From Paragonimus skrjabini miyazakii (Eukaryota > Platyhelminthes > Trematoda > Plagiorchiida > Troglotrematidae): a DNA stretch of 64,000 nt. The position numbers and the translations under genes are program-made. The stretch covers positions 12,870 through 76,869 of the forward strand of contig JTDE01000992.1 of NCBI GenBank assembly GCA_014338405.1, written 5' to 3'. Position 1 is the first letter of the stretch, and each line of letters opens with the position of its first letter. This document shows positions 31,441 through 45,889 of the stretch, one piece after another. The notes under the pieces are model-generated. The model did not search any database and was not told the DNA's origin. It saw only the letters and a list, made by a program, of their open reading frames with translations.

Positions 31441-34400
31441 GCAAATTTCGCACCACTTATCAACAAACAAACATACATGTCAATCTGGTGTTGCGCGTTG
31501 TCCATCGTTAGACGGGATGTCTGGAAAAACGGACAGATGGTGCACCTGTAATCGAACGATAAAAGACGACATAAATGCGAAAATTCCCAAATCACTGTGC
31601 AACAGAATCTCATTTCTGTAACTGTACCTCACCTAATTGAATGTGGCACGAGTCCACTTCGAACTACTGTTCTGAGAAGCAAATCGGGCGCGACATAAGA
31701 GTTAACGATTCTTGGTTAAAAGTACACATTTGATAAGTAACCAGTGCCATCAGAAAGATTAGTTGTGACATAAGGAACTTCGAACAAGATTACTAATTGG
31801 TGATGTCGATCAAATAAGAGGTCGTTTTTGGGCGGGTCGTGTACATCCAAGGTTGTTGTCAAGGTCATCCGCGTGTGCGTGGATCATCCTTGATCTAGGA
31901 AGGAGTGGGATATGAGTTCGATCAAGTGTAAGTTTTATGCAGCATGGGACGATTGTAATTGTGTGCATGATACACTTGGTTATCACGGTCGACAGTTTGG
32001 CACGTGACAACAACTCGGGTTATTTTTGAATGACGGTTCGTTGGTTTTGTACATGTTGAAACCGTAGGGTGTGATCGTAATGAACGTTGTCGTATAAAGT
32101 CGATTAAAATTAGTTGGAGTTTTTTTCTCTCACGTGTTCTAGTTGTCTGTGATAGCTATTATTCTGCTACTGATATTTGTTTCCGAACATGTTGCGAATT
32201 TGTTAGCAAGTAGTATGTGACTAAAAAACAAAATGTAGGACGAGATAATTGCTAAGCCCGGACATCTAGTGGTTGTTCGAGCAACGCTTAATCTACTCGC
32301 AACGTCTACCGATAGGCTGGATCTAGAGTAGTCGCATCCGTAATGTAGCGAGCGTCTACAAATTCTGAGCCCGCTGGGTAATCAATCCGAATCCAAAAAA
32401 TAACAGTCGTATAAACGAGTTTCCCATTAATATCGACAGACATTGCGAGTAGGTTAAGTGTAGCTCGAAGAACTACTAGAGGTCCAGAATTAACAGTGGT
32501 CGATATTGTTACCACCAAATTTATGAATTCCGAGACAAACGATTCGTACGAATACGACCACATTTAATAGTCACCTAATGGCAGAGCGATAAAGCGTAAA
32601 TGAAACCAAAGTATACATAAATAAAAGTCCAGCAGCGGAGAGTAAGGACGAACAAATTGCACGAAAAGAAGCCACGACAAGTGTACGATATCAAGTTTTA
32701 GTAATATGTCGAAATTTACGCTCCGGAAATGAATGATGTGTCGCGCTCATTATTCGGATTACCGTGCCAGTCCTTGCAAGCAAGACTCACAATCACTACC
32801 AAGATTTCCGATATGAGAAGAAGAAGGATATGAATATAGACAGGGAACATGGTCATTAACTTTCCACAAAACATATGACAATCCTCAAACTCTCAACACA
32901 AGCAGGTACTTCAACAGTTATTACTGGTTTCAAAGTTGGAGTTCTGTACTATACCTGGGTTCCCAAATACAGTCATTCATATTGTGTTTGCCTAACGATA
33001 CGCAGTCTGGGATAGAGGAAGATGAACTATCCACTGTAAACTAAAAGTGATTCATTGGTTTTCAACCACTATGCTGACTGCAATAAACTAATGCTTTAAA
33101 CCTCATATAAATAGTATGTTTAGACACTTATCCAGTGATATCACTGTTCTTAGGATTGACAATAGGAAGAAAGAATCGCTGATACCTTCCTGTAGCCGTG
33201 TAACTCTGAGAGGAAGGTATCTCGGATGAATTTTGGACAGAGTTAGAAGAAAATGAGTGTGGTCAAGAGGAAATCTGTCTAGACTGACCAACGATTTGTT
33301 CTCAGGTGTCTGCATTGTACTGATGTTTTATACAGCTGCTGTCCCTGTGAAATACGTTTTTCTGTGTGCATGCCATCTAAAATGGCTGTGCTTACCGCTC
33401 TCTCATCTGACTTGGGAATTGGTGGTGGTTGAAACCAATAATGACCTGTGATAACAATAAGCCGATGAATTTTTCACTCCAGGCCATTATTTGCTTTAAC
33501 CCAAAGCCAATCCCTAAGTCAGATCGGAAAATGGTAAGCAAACAGGCACACACACATTCCAGTGTCGTTCGTTCTATCCTGGTAATTGAAATTGCCAGGA
33601 CTATTCGACTTTGATTTGGAACCCTTGAACCTAATAACTGGTGGTTGTTTGGTTGAAATCTGGACTGTTTTACTATATCTTTATTTTAGCAGCTACATCA
33701 GACGGCCGGACGGGATTTGCTCGGATTTGAGAGAGCAGTTGCAACATTACTGTCAAGGTTGCACACGCTACCTCTCGAAACTCTAGCGATTGAAGCGACG
33801 GAGTGGCTGGAGATGCTAACATCATCAGGCTTTCCAGACTCACACACCTTATATCTCTTTATTATGCATCATCGGAAGCACTACATTTACTAGCATAGTA
33901 TAATACAGTTCATATACTATACCGCCGTATCCTAATCTTGAACGTAAACTCATCTGTTTATGACCAACTGAGGTCCATGTTTGTTACACAAGGGCAAATA
34001 AGATTGCATCTTTTGTTCGTTAACAGTCTCAGGCAAAGATTTCCTGACAAAATTGGTCTGATACGGTACAGACACCTACTGTGATATGCAAGTATGTGAG
34101 AGTTGAGTGTTCCGTGTTTGTCGGTATCTGATAAGTTATGTGGCTTGTACGTTTAAGTAATCTGGAGTCGTATGAATCAAAAACACCGATTGGACAGGTC
34201 AGTAAGGAAAGCATATCATGATGTTGTAAGATGGGATTGAGAATACACAATATACTAAAATACCTGCTCCACCTAACAGCTTGACGTTCAGATGTTTTGT
34301 TAATCTTAAATCTCGCAATCAGTGTCTAATGCAGCCAGACCTCATGAGTACTCTATCGGATCGAAATAATTCGGAATTTTAAGTATTGATAATCCAGACT

Positions 34401-37400
34401 AACGACTGAGTTCATATCAGTCCACTTTTTGGGTAGTTATTTCACTGGCACCTCTTCTGCCACCTCCATCGAACTACTTACTATATGGCTGAAATGTATT
34501 TGTAGGCTTCATTCTGTTGTCGGAAACCCTGATCTGCTGATTAATTGTGACATTTTGTTAACAATGGCTCACTTGTTCAGTCTCAACGTTCCACTGGAAA
34601 TTCAACTTGGTTCCGTTCCACCCGAAACTCGATTTTCAACAAACACATTTTACAGTATGATGGAAATTGGCCCTGTGGGAAGGACTGAAGAAGGAGGGAC
34701 GTCGACTGTCAGATAGCCGTTCAGTTGGCCTAATTTACGACTGACATGTTAAAAGTTTTAGTTATCCAATGTTTGATAAGTATAGAATGAAATTGTTGTC
34801 CAGTAGTGTACGTTGGATGAGGCGTGGTCGGATGAATCATAACAGCAGCAGATCTGCCATTTCCATGGACGTCAGCTATAACCTATGACAGGCCATCAGT
34901 GAACTCATATTCAACTCCCGATTTTTCCCATTAAAATGGTTAGTCACAACCCTCTGAATTGAATGACTCGTCGAACATTAAATGTTCTGTAAGTGCCTGT
35001 GTACAGATACAAGTATACGTGCACGAATATGCAGAACACAGATCAACGTACAACCTGACAGTAATCGTGTTGTTATCGCCCATGCAGTTATCGAAGAGAC
35101 CGGTGTGTTAGTTGCAGGCTGTTCTTTCTTGTCGAGTGATGGTCCAGGTGACCCACATTGCATTGGTAATTTTACGACCTTCTGCGTCAGATGGCGAGAT
35201 AGTCGACGACACACTCGCATACAAACATACACACAAGTACGCGTTTGTCTTATTATACACCATGTTTCATAGTCGACAGTGTCAGCATTAAGTGATTGCT
35301 GGTCTTGTGAATTGTGCAGTAAAAATTGATTCGGGAATCGCCTCTAGACACCTTGGCAACACGTCCTTTGGGATACGAAAGGGGGGAGAAAACAGCCGTG
35401 TTTTACTTGGCGCTTATTTACTCTACTCCCAATGTTTACTCAGTGAGAGCTGAAAAGCAAAATATCAGAAGGTTTAGTTAGTCAACAGACTGATTGACAA
35501 AAGAAACCCAGGTGAAGTGTCATGTAGCATTACCTGCTTAAACGTGAATGTTTGAACACCTTCACATACCATACCGTTTATCAATAATGTACACATTCTA
35601 AGGCGCGCCTCATATAAGAAATCAACATAACCACTTTGGATTACTGTACGATACACCTGCTTGCCTCTCAATCCAAATATAAGTATCGGAAACAGAGCAG
35701 TAAACGTTAATTCAAATGCCAGTGTTGTTTCGAACTAACCAATACACATGGAACGTATGAAGTCACATGACCAACTTTGTATACCTAATCCAATATTTCA
35801 TTTGGTTTCATTGGCGTACCAGCCAAATAAACATACAATGTGCTTAAATAGAAATGCCCGTCCTGTATCTATCCGAATAACAGAAAGTTGGAAGCTATAT
35901 TATCACACTTTTACTTGGAAAAGACAAAGTCATCTATTCACCAGACAGCAATGGACCTCAACATCATTGATCAATTTGTACCAACATTTAGGATGTACTT
36001 AGGCTTGTTGCATTGTCCTTATACAAGAAATAATTCTTTAACAAAATACTTCAAGCTGTTAACATCGAAATTTTGATCCATATGTTCACTAACCTTCAAG
36101 TGAAGCAGCTGACTGGTATAAACAGGGAAGTTAACAGACAGATGAAGCGTTTAAGTGCACGATGTTAAATGGTCTATTTGAAATATCTGCCTCTCATATC
36201 AACTCACATTTTCAGCAGAGTTTCACTTAACGCAAGGTTCATAAAGCAATAATGTCGTTACTTGTTTGAACCTCGGTAATATTGAAACGGTTGGGTTCTT
36301 GGCAAAGCGACCGTATTAGTCAAGGTGGCGTGCGTTAATGGTGAGGTAAGCATAATTTAAATTGCAGATTGCGACTTCAAACTGTACAACTGCAAACGGC
36401 AACATGCAGGTATATGTATGTGCAAACTGGAGATGATATCATTCATTATGTACGTATCAAATTGGCGTATATGCACATTGAGACTCTGATACATAAGACA
36501 ATCGGTTGTGACGGTTTGTATGTATAGATTAATTACAGCACTTGCAACACTTAACTACCCCCACAAAAATTAGTTCTGTAGTAGAACCGCTGCACACGCT
36601 GATTACTGTCATACATCCACAGCCCTGTGGCGTTCTGTAGAACTTTCTTTTGCACTGAAAAAGCGATAGCATGTGCATCTGTGTTACACTGATATCCTAA
36701 TTACCTCAGAGTTCACGCAAACTCAGTTCATCATTAATCTACCTCAGCAGAACCACCTTAGGAGGGAATGTCGATTTCTTACAAACCCTACTACTATACA
36801 CCTTGATGTTTTGTTCAATAGAAGCCACTGACATACCAGGTAGTTTACTGATTAAATTGACTGTACTTGTTATTCTGCCAATCAAGTGCACAGCAGGAAC
36901 GCACAATGTTGCTGACTGCATAACACTCACAGTGCGCCCTAGTCGTAATGTAATACTGTAATTTTTATGGTCAATCAGCAGATTCATTCAAAGTTTGTGT
37001 GGGCGGTTCTCGTGTGAAGAACAATTCCATACTTCAAGTGGTGTGTAAGTCACTTCTCGCAGGCCGCCTAATGCGAAATGTTTGGCACAAAAATCAGTTT
37101 GGTAGCACTAATAGCAAGACTAATTTGAATATACTCTATGGATTTGTATGTAATACGAGTGGTGCTTGATGGAGTACATAAAACTCCAACCGGCGTTGAG
37201 CTCAATGGCTTTTAGTGAATCGTGAAGTGTTGAGTCCAAAGGTATCGCTATTAATGGGGTGACTTCATCACTGAAATCAGATTGTAATTACGTATATGCC
37301 TGCCGATAACAAACGAATAAGAATGTCTACCTGTCTTAATAATTCTGTTGTTACAAACTGTATGGACACTTCAGCTTTCATCTCTTTTTCAACGTTCGCA

Positions 37401-40400
37401 TATACTACTTTCACTCAATGAGATGATCACTACCTCAATTATTTCCCAACTTCTACTTCTGGTTCTACTAGGTTTGTATATACAATAAAGCTTACCGGAT
37501 GGCTTACTATTTGAACTATTTACAGCTTCAGTGTTTGGCCCACTGTCCCTCTTTAAAATGACTTGCGAAGTGTGTACTCGGCTGTGGCTATTCACTTTTC
37601 ATGTTTAGATCATCAGCACCTTTGCAGTTGACAACTTCCCTAATCAGCCTCATTGAAAAGGCTCTACTATCCACCCATCTATCATTCTTTCTAAACCTCG
37701 TCTAAACAGAATCAGATATACACAAACATCTTCAGTTTCCATAGGTGTAGACGTACATAAATGTTTTTCACCTAGGTGTGAGCGAAGCGACAACTGAGCT
37801 GATAATCATATCACGAGGTAACCAGTTGTGGTTCCCATTTCCTAATCATAGATGACGACACGCAAGTGACTGAGTACAATGTACATGCTGTTGAATCAAG
37901 AGACTAAATCGACATCATTGTTTCCGTCTAAGTTTTTATAGTTCGCTGCTGCGTTCAGTGTTATGATGAAGGTATCATGCACAAAAGTAATGTCTCTATG
38001 CGAGCTACATGATCAGTTCCGGGATGATGGCAATACTCGAGGATGCGGCTCCGCTAAGGGTGTAGACAGAATCCAATAGACGTCTCCAGTCTCCCTTGTT
38101 GTGTCAACTTTTTCAAATGTCCAACGTGTACACCGATCCATATAATGTAATGTACAAGATCTGTTACAAAACGTAAAGGCAATACTTCGTTGTATGTCAA
38201 TTAAATTAAAGGTGATTTCAATGTTGTTTCCTTTTGACTAACCATCTTGACTGTATTCTCTTTACTGCCGTTTGTACGGTAGGCAGTGTCCGTATAAGCA
38301 TATCTCATTCTACCTGTATGTGATTGTTAGCTGAAGTTATTCGGAGAGCACATGATCACGTATATCCTGACCCATATGCCATCTATGTTCTCTTTCTTTA
38401 CTGTGAATTTCGGCATTCTCAATGTTAAATTTTCCGAAATGAACAAATCTCATTTACCGCGAACGACCGCAGCCAGCGGTGTAACGTTTTTAAATGTTTT
38501 ATCCGTTCGTTCTTACCAGAATTAAGAATATTGGAAAGTGGAACATGTATAAACTGCAGCCACCCGGAGTTGACAGCCATAAAATTAGGAAAAATGGTTT
38601 GCACACTTTTTTCAGTAGTGTTAACTTCATCTTTTTTCCTATCCGCAGTGTTCTGACCATTACAATTCAACTCGTTTATCTGTGTTTTGCAGACGTCATC
38701 GTTATTTTCTACTTTGCGCTAACTCATCGTGTCGCCAACCTATTTCAGCAGTTCCCCTTCATCACATTTCGTATATCCCTTGTGTACAAGTTTGTTCTTA
38801 GATCGTCGAGTAAACGCAGCTAAGTTGTTCCGTTGACCAACAGTTTCGTAAAAGTGGCGACTGATATTGCTGCAGTCTCACAGAAATATAAATGGGCCAC
38901 TTGACTCAGCGCACATGCTGCAGGACTATACAGACTAACTTGTCAAACCGTACACGAACAGAACAAGCGTTCAGAACACAATATTGACTGTCTACTAGAG
39001 AGTCACTCAACAGTTTTGACATCTCACTGAAGCCGGCAAGCACCTCATAATGACGGACATAGTCGGTTCACGCATAATAAATCGGTTACCAAATCTGTTT
39101 AGCATGGTTACTGGTGAAGTTGTTTCATACGTGTTTTACTGACTGGTATGTCATGAAAGTGGCAACTGTAATAAGTTGGCGCTAATGGTGACAGAAGACA
39201 TTATTGCCGAGGTTCGCTATACTAATTTGTAACCTGTCGACCTTCTGATTCCATAATTCAGATTCGCAAATTGGAAAAATCTGTTTTATTACTACGAATA
39301 TTTGTCTGTATTCCGTATCCACAATACCCAGTGACGCATGTAGCGACTGCTTTATCCGACACCTATCCAAGAATACCCTCTAATGTGAATGGTCCAACCT
39401 GTGAGAAATGAGAAATGAACAAAGACGGTTTCTCAATACAAAGTGTTTCTGAACTTCGCTTTGTTAGTTATTCTGCTGATTTCGCTGTCCATCTTAAATT
39501 TCGGAAAGAAGCCACTGTTTACATTACGTGATAATCAGTCACAAAAAAGCAAGCTTTACACCTGTGACCCAACATGAAGACGTAGACTCACTGACATGCT
39601 GTCTCATTAATGATGGTTGACTTCAGGTGTTCGATAGACTTGAGAAAGTGTGATCCGATTGTTGAGGTCGCTTAGTTTTTTTCATTAGTCTCTGGCCCCA
39701 ACGTACAACGATTCATCTCCTGTTAGTCTTATGCAATCAATGCTAATTTTTGAACAAGTGATCACTGAGTAATGTTATCGAAAAATTTCTGAGTAGCGAA
39801 GACAAAGTTGGAGAAGTTTCATGTGTGTGGTTTATGAAACTATGTACAGGGCTCACTCATCCAATGTATCTCAGTCCTTTGGTTGTCGTGATATCTGCTG
39901 GTTGTCTTATTTGTTGGATGAGTTCACTCATCCTGGTCTACAACCAGCATACTATTCTACTAAGGGTAATCATACAAATTTGGAGTAGTATTAGTATGTG
40001 GTTTAGAAGCAGATAGAATAAAGTCTGAAATTCATTAGCATCTGAGTAAAGTACCTGAAAATAGTTGTATCGTATTCTTTGTAATTACTGTCTATCAAAT
40101 GTCATACACTGATAATTCTTGTATATTGAATGCTTTGTTCCGGAATACAACTTAGCTAATCTAAATGGCAATTTTATTCGACATTTGCAAGTTATGGGTG
40201 TATAACAATTATGCCCTTGTAACAAAAAGAGGACGTTCTTGAAGTTAACTTTGTTCGATATGAATTAATTGTTTATCTAACGAAGTGAATTCAGGACAGT
40301 GACGAGTATTTATTTAACATTTTCCTTGGAAATAGGTACATAGTATGTATTCTCTGCTACAAGCCCTATAAACAGAAATGTTTATTACGAAACTAGCACG

Positions 40401-41889
40401 ATGTCCACTGCAGCCCTTTGGTAAGTGAAATAGCACACCCTAACCAGGACCATTTTGTCCCCACCTGTTGAGCCACTTTTATAAGGAACACATCATGCCC
40501 AACCACGGTACCTATCAACCCAATTCACTACTTCTTTGTCAGTCTATAACCTTCGTCCACATACATTTTCGACTACCTATACCAATCCTGTCCATTTGTC
40601 TGACCCGTTAGGAAATCACTCCCACCTTGTACGTTAACGATTTGCGGTCTCAGTTTAGCAGACTAGTTGTACTTACAGAGTAGACAGACTTTGCAATAAA
40701 CGTTACCTGGTATGGAAATCGTTTTGTCTGTTTCATAAATGAATGTGAACCACGCTCTATGTTCTCTTTTTAGCGAGCGTAATGAGTATCCCAGATTGTT
40801 GGTATTATTGTTTGTGTGCCATGGTTCCAAGTCATTTGTGTCACTTCGGAAACGTTTGCTTAGGTAGAAACCTATCTTGCCAGGCTACTAATGACTGAAC
40901 TATAACTATCACACAGTTTGGTGCTCCGACCTACAAATTGGCCCACTCTTACGAACGTAATTTACATTCAACTCGTACGCTCTTTTAGCCTAATATCGTT
41001 CATATTTTTTATCAACCGTATGTTACAGACTGGACTTCACCAACACGTCACCTCTGCACATTCCACATCCAATCAGAAACCGGGATGAATTATTGTGCCG
41101 AAGTCACCCAGTTCCAAGACACTCAGATATAAGACGTCCCAAAAGATTGACAGTCCATGTAAGCTGTTAGATTCCAGTTCATAACGGTCCATCCATGGTT
41201 AATTAGCTCATCATTACCAGAGTTGTTGATGCTTACCAGAGGCGCTGATCATTTTAATATACTTTTAAAATCTAACTTAGGGTTGTAGAACACTTTAGGT
41301 AGACAGGTTTTGTCCCGTGTTTTCATAAGGTCCACGTATCGATGAATTCGACGTCACAACTATATGGAAAACAGATTCACTGAGCCGTGTTGCTTCTCAC
41401 CATCATTCATTTTAAAAACAGCCGAATCCAGTGATAAGGTAGGCGTATATTTCTTAGTGGTTGGTGTTATATGTTGAAAAAACATTATTTCAAAGGATGA
41501 TTACGGTTAATTTTGTCATGTGATTGTTGCGTTGCCCTGATGTGTAACACGAAGTCAATCGTTCCCATTACAGCAAACCAATAAAATGTAATTTTCCTAA
41601 AGATCCCGGCCATGATCAATATTTATTTACATGCAGGTTTTGCACTAAAGTTTACCTGTCCAGTTGTTACTGGAGGTATCGATCCAAACTCGACGTCATT
41701 CTACCGAGTGAGCAATGTCCTGAACAGGTTATTCGGTTGTTTGTTTGCTTATTGTTGTTTGAGTCATTGGCAGAACCCTTTTTCGATATTGAATCTGGTG
41801 CACGAACGCCTAGTGATTGGTAGTGATAGTGATGGTGCTTGTAACTCGCGTTAATGGTTGAGTTATTCGCTTGTTTTCTGAGCTTGATA
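31441..41889. other. Ten kilobases without recognised genes
   Basis: Frames up to 109 codons (38494-38823 plus) have no recognisable domain. A plus frame at 34982-35272 and minus frames at 32306-32563, 36739-36987 and 38425-38670 could be exons, but I cannot support any of them. The only structure noted is an inverted repeat at 32252-32493. Confidence 0.4.
32252..32493. repeat. Imperfect inverted repeat, about 62-bp arms
   Basis: 32252-32313 and 32432-32493 are reverse complements with roughly four in five positions matching (shared blocks TTGCGAGTAG, GCTCGAA and ACTAGA), separated by 118 bp. It could fold into a long hairpin or be the remains of a short foldback element. It lies inside an 85-codon minus-strand frame of unknown meaning. 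Confidence 0.65.
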
Positions 41890-44080
41890 TTAGGGACGCA
41901 AACTTTCATCGCCAGTCGAAGTGATATCGTCGGTGCGTTTGTGTTTAGGCGTGGAAATTAGTGAAGTTCGATCGGTGACTCCCCTGATAGACCTGAATGC
42001 ATTCCAAAGATTAGGGGACTTTTGACGGAAGTAGAAAGGAGCAGCTTTGTGAATTATGTATCTTACTGCATAGAGTCTTAAGGGTCCAAGCCACATGTTG
42101 AACTGGGGAAAAGGGTGTAGCAACCAAACTAGGTAATAAGTGTTGATCGGGGCGAGTCTCAAAAACGGATACAGAACTATCGGAAACAGCATGGTCAGGG
42201 ACAGCATTCTCAGTCTTGCAAACACGTAATGATGAGAACCATTTCTGTATTCAGTTCAACGGGGTGGCCGTTCAGCATAATGACACTCCATCTATTGAAC
42301 AACACTTGACATAAATGATTAACAGATATAATTATCAGGAAAGTTTACACCATGTCACTTGTAAACCGACGAGACTGTAAAGAGTACATGCTCGGTGATA
42401 TATTTCTTTCTTCATAAAGCATAGTTTACACGCCTCAGACTGCCTTAGTGACACGATGTTGCACACTCTCTTAGAGTAAAATTGTCCTTTTAGAAATAGG
42501 ATGGCTAGACCACTGCTCCGTTCTCAAGGTGCCATAGAATGAAAGTGTTGTACGGAAGCCGAACCTAAAGTTGATGGAACTGGTCGGAAAGGCGTTTAAG
42601 TAATACCAAATCATTACTGGCTTTTATTGCATTCATTTCAACGTTCTGAGAGCTCAGAAGAATATGTGGAACAAAGGCTCCCGGGCCCATCTCGACAAGA
42701 ACTGTTTAAATCAGACAACCATTGAGGTATCACGTGATAAGCAGAGAGCTACGAATATCCACAGCTTTACACTTACCGACCCTAAAAGAGACTTAGATTA
42801 ACCAAAACTAATGAAGTAGAATTCGAAGATCATTCTGTGAGACAACAGCACGCCAAATTTGGATGTCACCAGCAAACAATAATAACAGGGAGGTAAGTAA
42901 AAGAGAAAAAATAGCAATAAGTGTAAAAAATAAAAGCGAGTCAAAAAGTGGACATTAAGGGTATTCTTAAAAGCTACACTTACAAGTAGAGAATACATCG
43001 TTCCCGTGTACCTTATGTGGACTATAAGTAAGATATGACTGCAGCCAATAAAGAAGGTTGTCTTGTACTTCATGACGGAAGGGCATGTCGATTTAAACAG
43101 CATGATTCAAGCGGTCAAATGCCTTAATAAAGTTGATGCATATGAGATCATTCCTATTATTCTGTTCAGCTGTTGTATGCTACTGATCAGTGACTATCAG
43201 CAGATTCGTGGTGTATGAACCATCTTTGCGTAAGCCGTGGTGTACGCTAAAGAAGCAGTCTCAAGAGGTCAGGTATCTATAGAACAAGTCGTATACCAAC
43301 ATTGAAAATTTTCAAGATTAATCGCTAATCATTACGAGGATTACGTATATCACTCTGATAATGGGTGTGATGCTTGTGAGTTTCCAGCTGTTTGGTACTG
43401 TTCTTTGGGTAACGGATTGCGTAAACTCTAGGTTGAGTTGGTCAACAAGCTGCTCAGCCACTTCCCACAAGGGGTTAGGACGTATAATTTCAGGACTAGA
43501 GGAGCTGTACTCAGGATACCTGTGTTTAGTCAACACTATCAACAATTTATCGAGAGGTCTCTGCAGTCACAAACGACTGACCAGATGCGATTTGCGTTGT
43601 AGACAGAGTCAAATAAAACGACCGCTTGATCACAGTCCGAGTGATGCGGCGATCGTAATGGTTAGCAGCCATCAACTCCTCGCTTGTAATTATGTAGTTC
43701 AGCCACGACGGATTATGGCCAGTGCTTCAGTGAGTAAAACCAGAGTTGTACTCTGTAAAAGTCAACGCTCCGAATGTGTAATGAAAATCGCGCAGGCATA
43801 AGGTTCTCGAAGTCACCCATCAAGGGGTTACTGGAAAGTCTAAGGCTGTTTTAGCTCTCAACCCATATAACATGAGTTCATCTTTTGTACTGTCAGAAGA
43901 AGGAGGATGTGAGAGTACCCGCACTAGCCAACGATTAGTTAAACTGAAGTGAATCGTACACCAAACTGTTTCCGGAATCGCAACCAATACTGAATTGTTA
44001 AGAAGGAAGACTTGAAGGAAGTGTGGATATAGAAGGCCTATCCCCTTCTCTACTTTCAGTTCTATGAGCGCCAAGAAGAA
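41890..44080 (-). pseudogene. LINE-C (CR1/Jockey-like), endonuclease to RT tail, dead
   Basis: On the minus strand, from high to low coordinates: an endonuclease segment with ETVWCTIHFSLTNRWLVRVLSHPPSSD (43900-43990), a linker, then PEIIRPNPLWEVAEQLVDQL...TVPNSWKLTSITPI (43350-43495) matching RT motifs 0-1. A decayed palm follows with LLYWLQSYLTYSPHKV and FAGDIQIWR (42850-43070, YADD lost to AGD), then LRECATSCH (about 42460) and an RT tail of 111 codons (41890-42225) containing FYFRQKSPNLWNAFRS. The order is that of CR1-type LINEs. Frames change repeatedly and the endonuclease catalytic motifs are missing. Overlapping plus-strand frames here are shadows. Confidence 0.7.
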
Positions 44081-45007
44081 TCATGTACTCTACGACAAGC
44101 TCATAATCTTAATAAGAGGTACTGGGCCACAGTTTGGTTATAGCAACCATCCAGGGCTTTATAAACGAACAACCCTCAAGGAGATCAGCGAATTAATTAC
44201 TAAACATGCGCTCAAACAAGTCAATGTCCAACGAGTGAACATTTCCCAGGATTGTGAGGTAGGTTCTTCTCACTGTAACCATAGAGAATGTCACCGATGC
44301 CGTGTAGGTGTTCTCCTAACCTGACACATATAACCCATACATTTCTGAGAATCAAACTGTTAATCTCGTCATGTGAATTCTCATATCAATAACCCAACTG
44401 GCACGTCATATTTGATACTCCAATGCAATTCGACGTTTTATGACCTTTTACCGTACATTCCGAACGGTTACGTGATCTAGATGATCAACCGTGTTCAGTT
44501 ATTGTGAGCTTGACACGGTTGGCAGGTCCAGCTCATCGATCTCGGTTAGTATCAGTACCATCTTATTTCTCACCCCCCCCTCCACATACACACATACACA
44601 CATTATCCTCCACACGGTTTGAGACGGTCATTGGTCACTAACACTGTCAAACCAAAAGCCACCAGGTTCTCCTACACGTTTTCACGCTAGTAGAGGTCTG
44701 AACTGAAAATAAGTAGACACAACACATCGTGCTGTGACTCCGTCACATGAGCTAAGCAGTACACAGTCGCACTGAAAGAATTTTTGAGTCCAAGACTTGT
44801 ACAACTTCACCTAGCAAAGGAATTACAAGTCAAAGATTATTTTCACATCAACCCATCCGTTCGTCATACTCCGCAGGCCTTCAAAGCTTCAACGGGCGAT
44901 TCTCAACAGTCAAAATCATTTCTACTTCGCAATCAGGATTTAACTAAGTGCAATCATTTTGTTAACTGGTTTGTTGTTCACTTATATTTGGTGTGCTGTT
45001 ACTTACG

Positions 45008-45054
<47 letters not shown>

Positions 45055-45889
45055 CATTGCTACCTTCTGATTACTAGTGGCTGTTACATCAATAATTGGT
45101 GTGTGACGTGACCCTAACACGCAACATTATGACCGGCTGCAACGAGCTTTTGCGTCACTACCTCCTCCACAGACATCACGAAGTGACTAGTGCGTGTGCG
45201 CTGACCAACTCTTAATAAATTACATTCTTCTTTGGAACGCTCGAGTGAAACGAAATTCGACCAGGAATAAGGTGACATCGATGGTGGAACCGTACCAATC
45301 TATGCGGTGTGTAGTAATTTTAAGAGGTCGCAGAGGTGTTTTGTAGGACTCGAGCATGGGCGCGGCATGTGATGAGTATATTGTACTTAGACGATATTTA
45401 GTTCGGTTGTATCCGACATGAACCTCCATTGGTTCTTGTCATGTTCCGGGTTGTCTTTGAAGGAATCAGGGTAAGCCCTAAGAATAACGTTGCAAAATAG
45501 ATCACTGGCCTAAGATTCCATGCTAACTGGTTTACGCCTGTAGGGTACCACCTAGGTTAGATAGCAGGCTGTACTCCGGCCTCGGAAGCACCCATCAGTT
45601 TTTGCATCGCTAGGACATTTTTGGTAGCAGTAGGTTTTAAGTTCAAATCGCTCCTTTTGGGTGTGCTGGAGTTTCGGTGGATCAACTTGTACGAATCAGA
45701 CTGGCGGTCAAACATAAACATTGGATAACTAATCAACACGATGTCGGAGACGGGGAAGCAACCTATCCAGTCAAATAATAAGGAGTAACCAATCGGGTTC
45801 CAGGTTCAACATCAACAGGAAGTATTCAATTAGGGTTAACTATGAAAACAGTAGCTGGATGAGTCAGATAAGTGGTCAATAGAGGTTAT
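44081..45889. other. No recognised gene; contains a TA microsatellite
   Basis: Only short frames. A C-rich / CACATA-rich stretch at 44571-44606 and the TA repeat at 45009-45052 are the visible features. Confidence 0.4.
45009..45052. repeat. (TA)22 microsatellite
   Basis: 44 bp of uninterrupted TA, flanked by ACTTACGT and GGCATTGC. Confidence 0.98.

Noticed and set aside
34982..35272. 96-codon plus frame with protein-like composition
   Set aside because: No recognised motif and an equally long overlapping antisense frame; insufficient evidence.
38494..38823. 109-codon plus frame rich in Phe and Ile
   Set aside because: Looks hydrophobic, but composition follows the local AT-rich sequence and no family is recognised.
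43361..43801. 146-codon plus-strand open frame
   Set aside because: It lies antisense to LINE-C motifs (EVAEQLVDQL, NSWKLTSITPI) and has no motif of its own.
44571..44606. CACATACACACATAC-rich stretch considered as a CRISPR-like or satellite array
   Set aside because: It is a short low-complexity run without spaced repeats; no CRISPR array is present.
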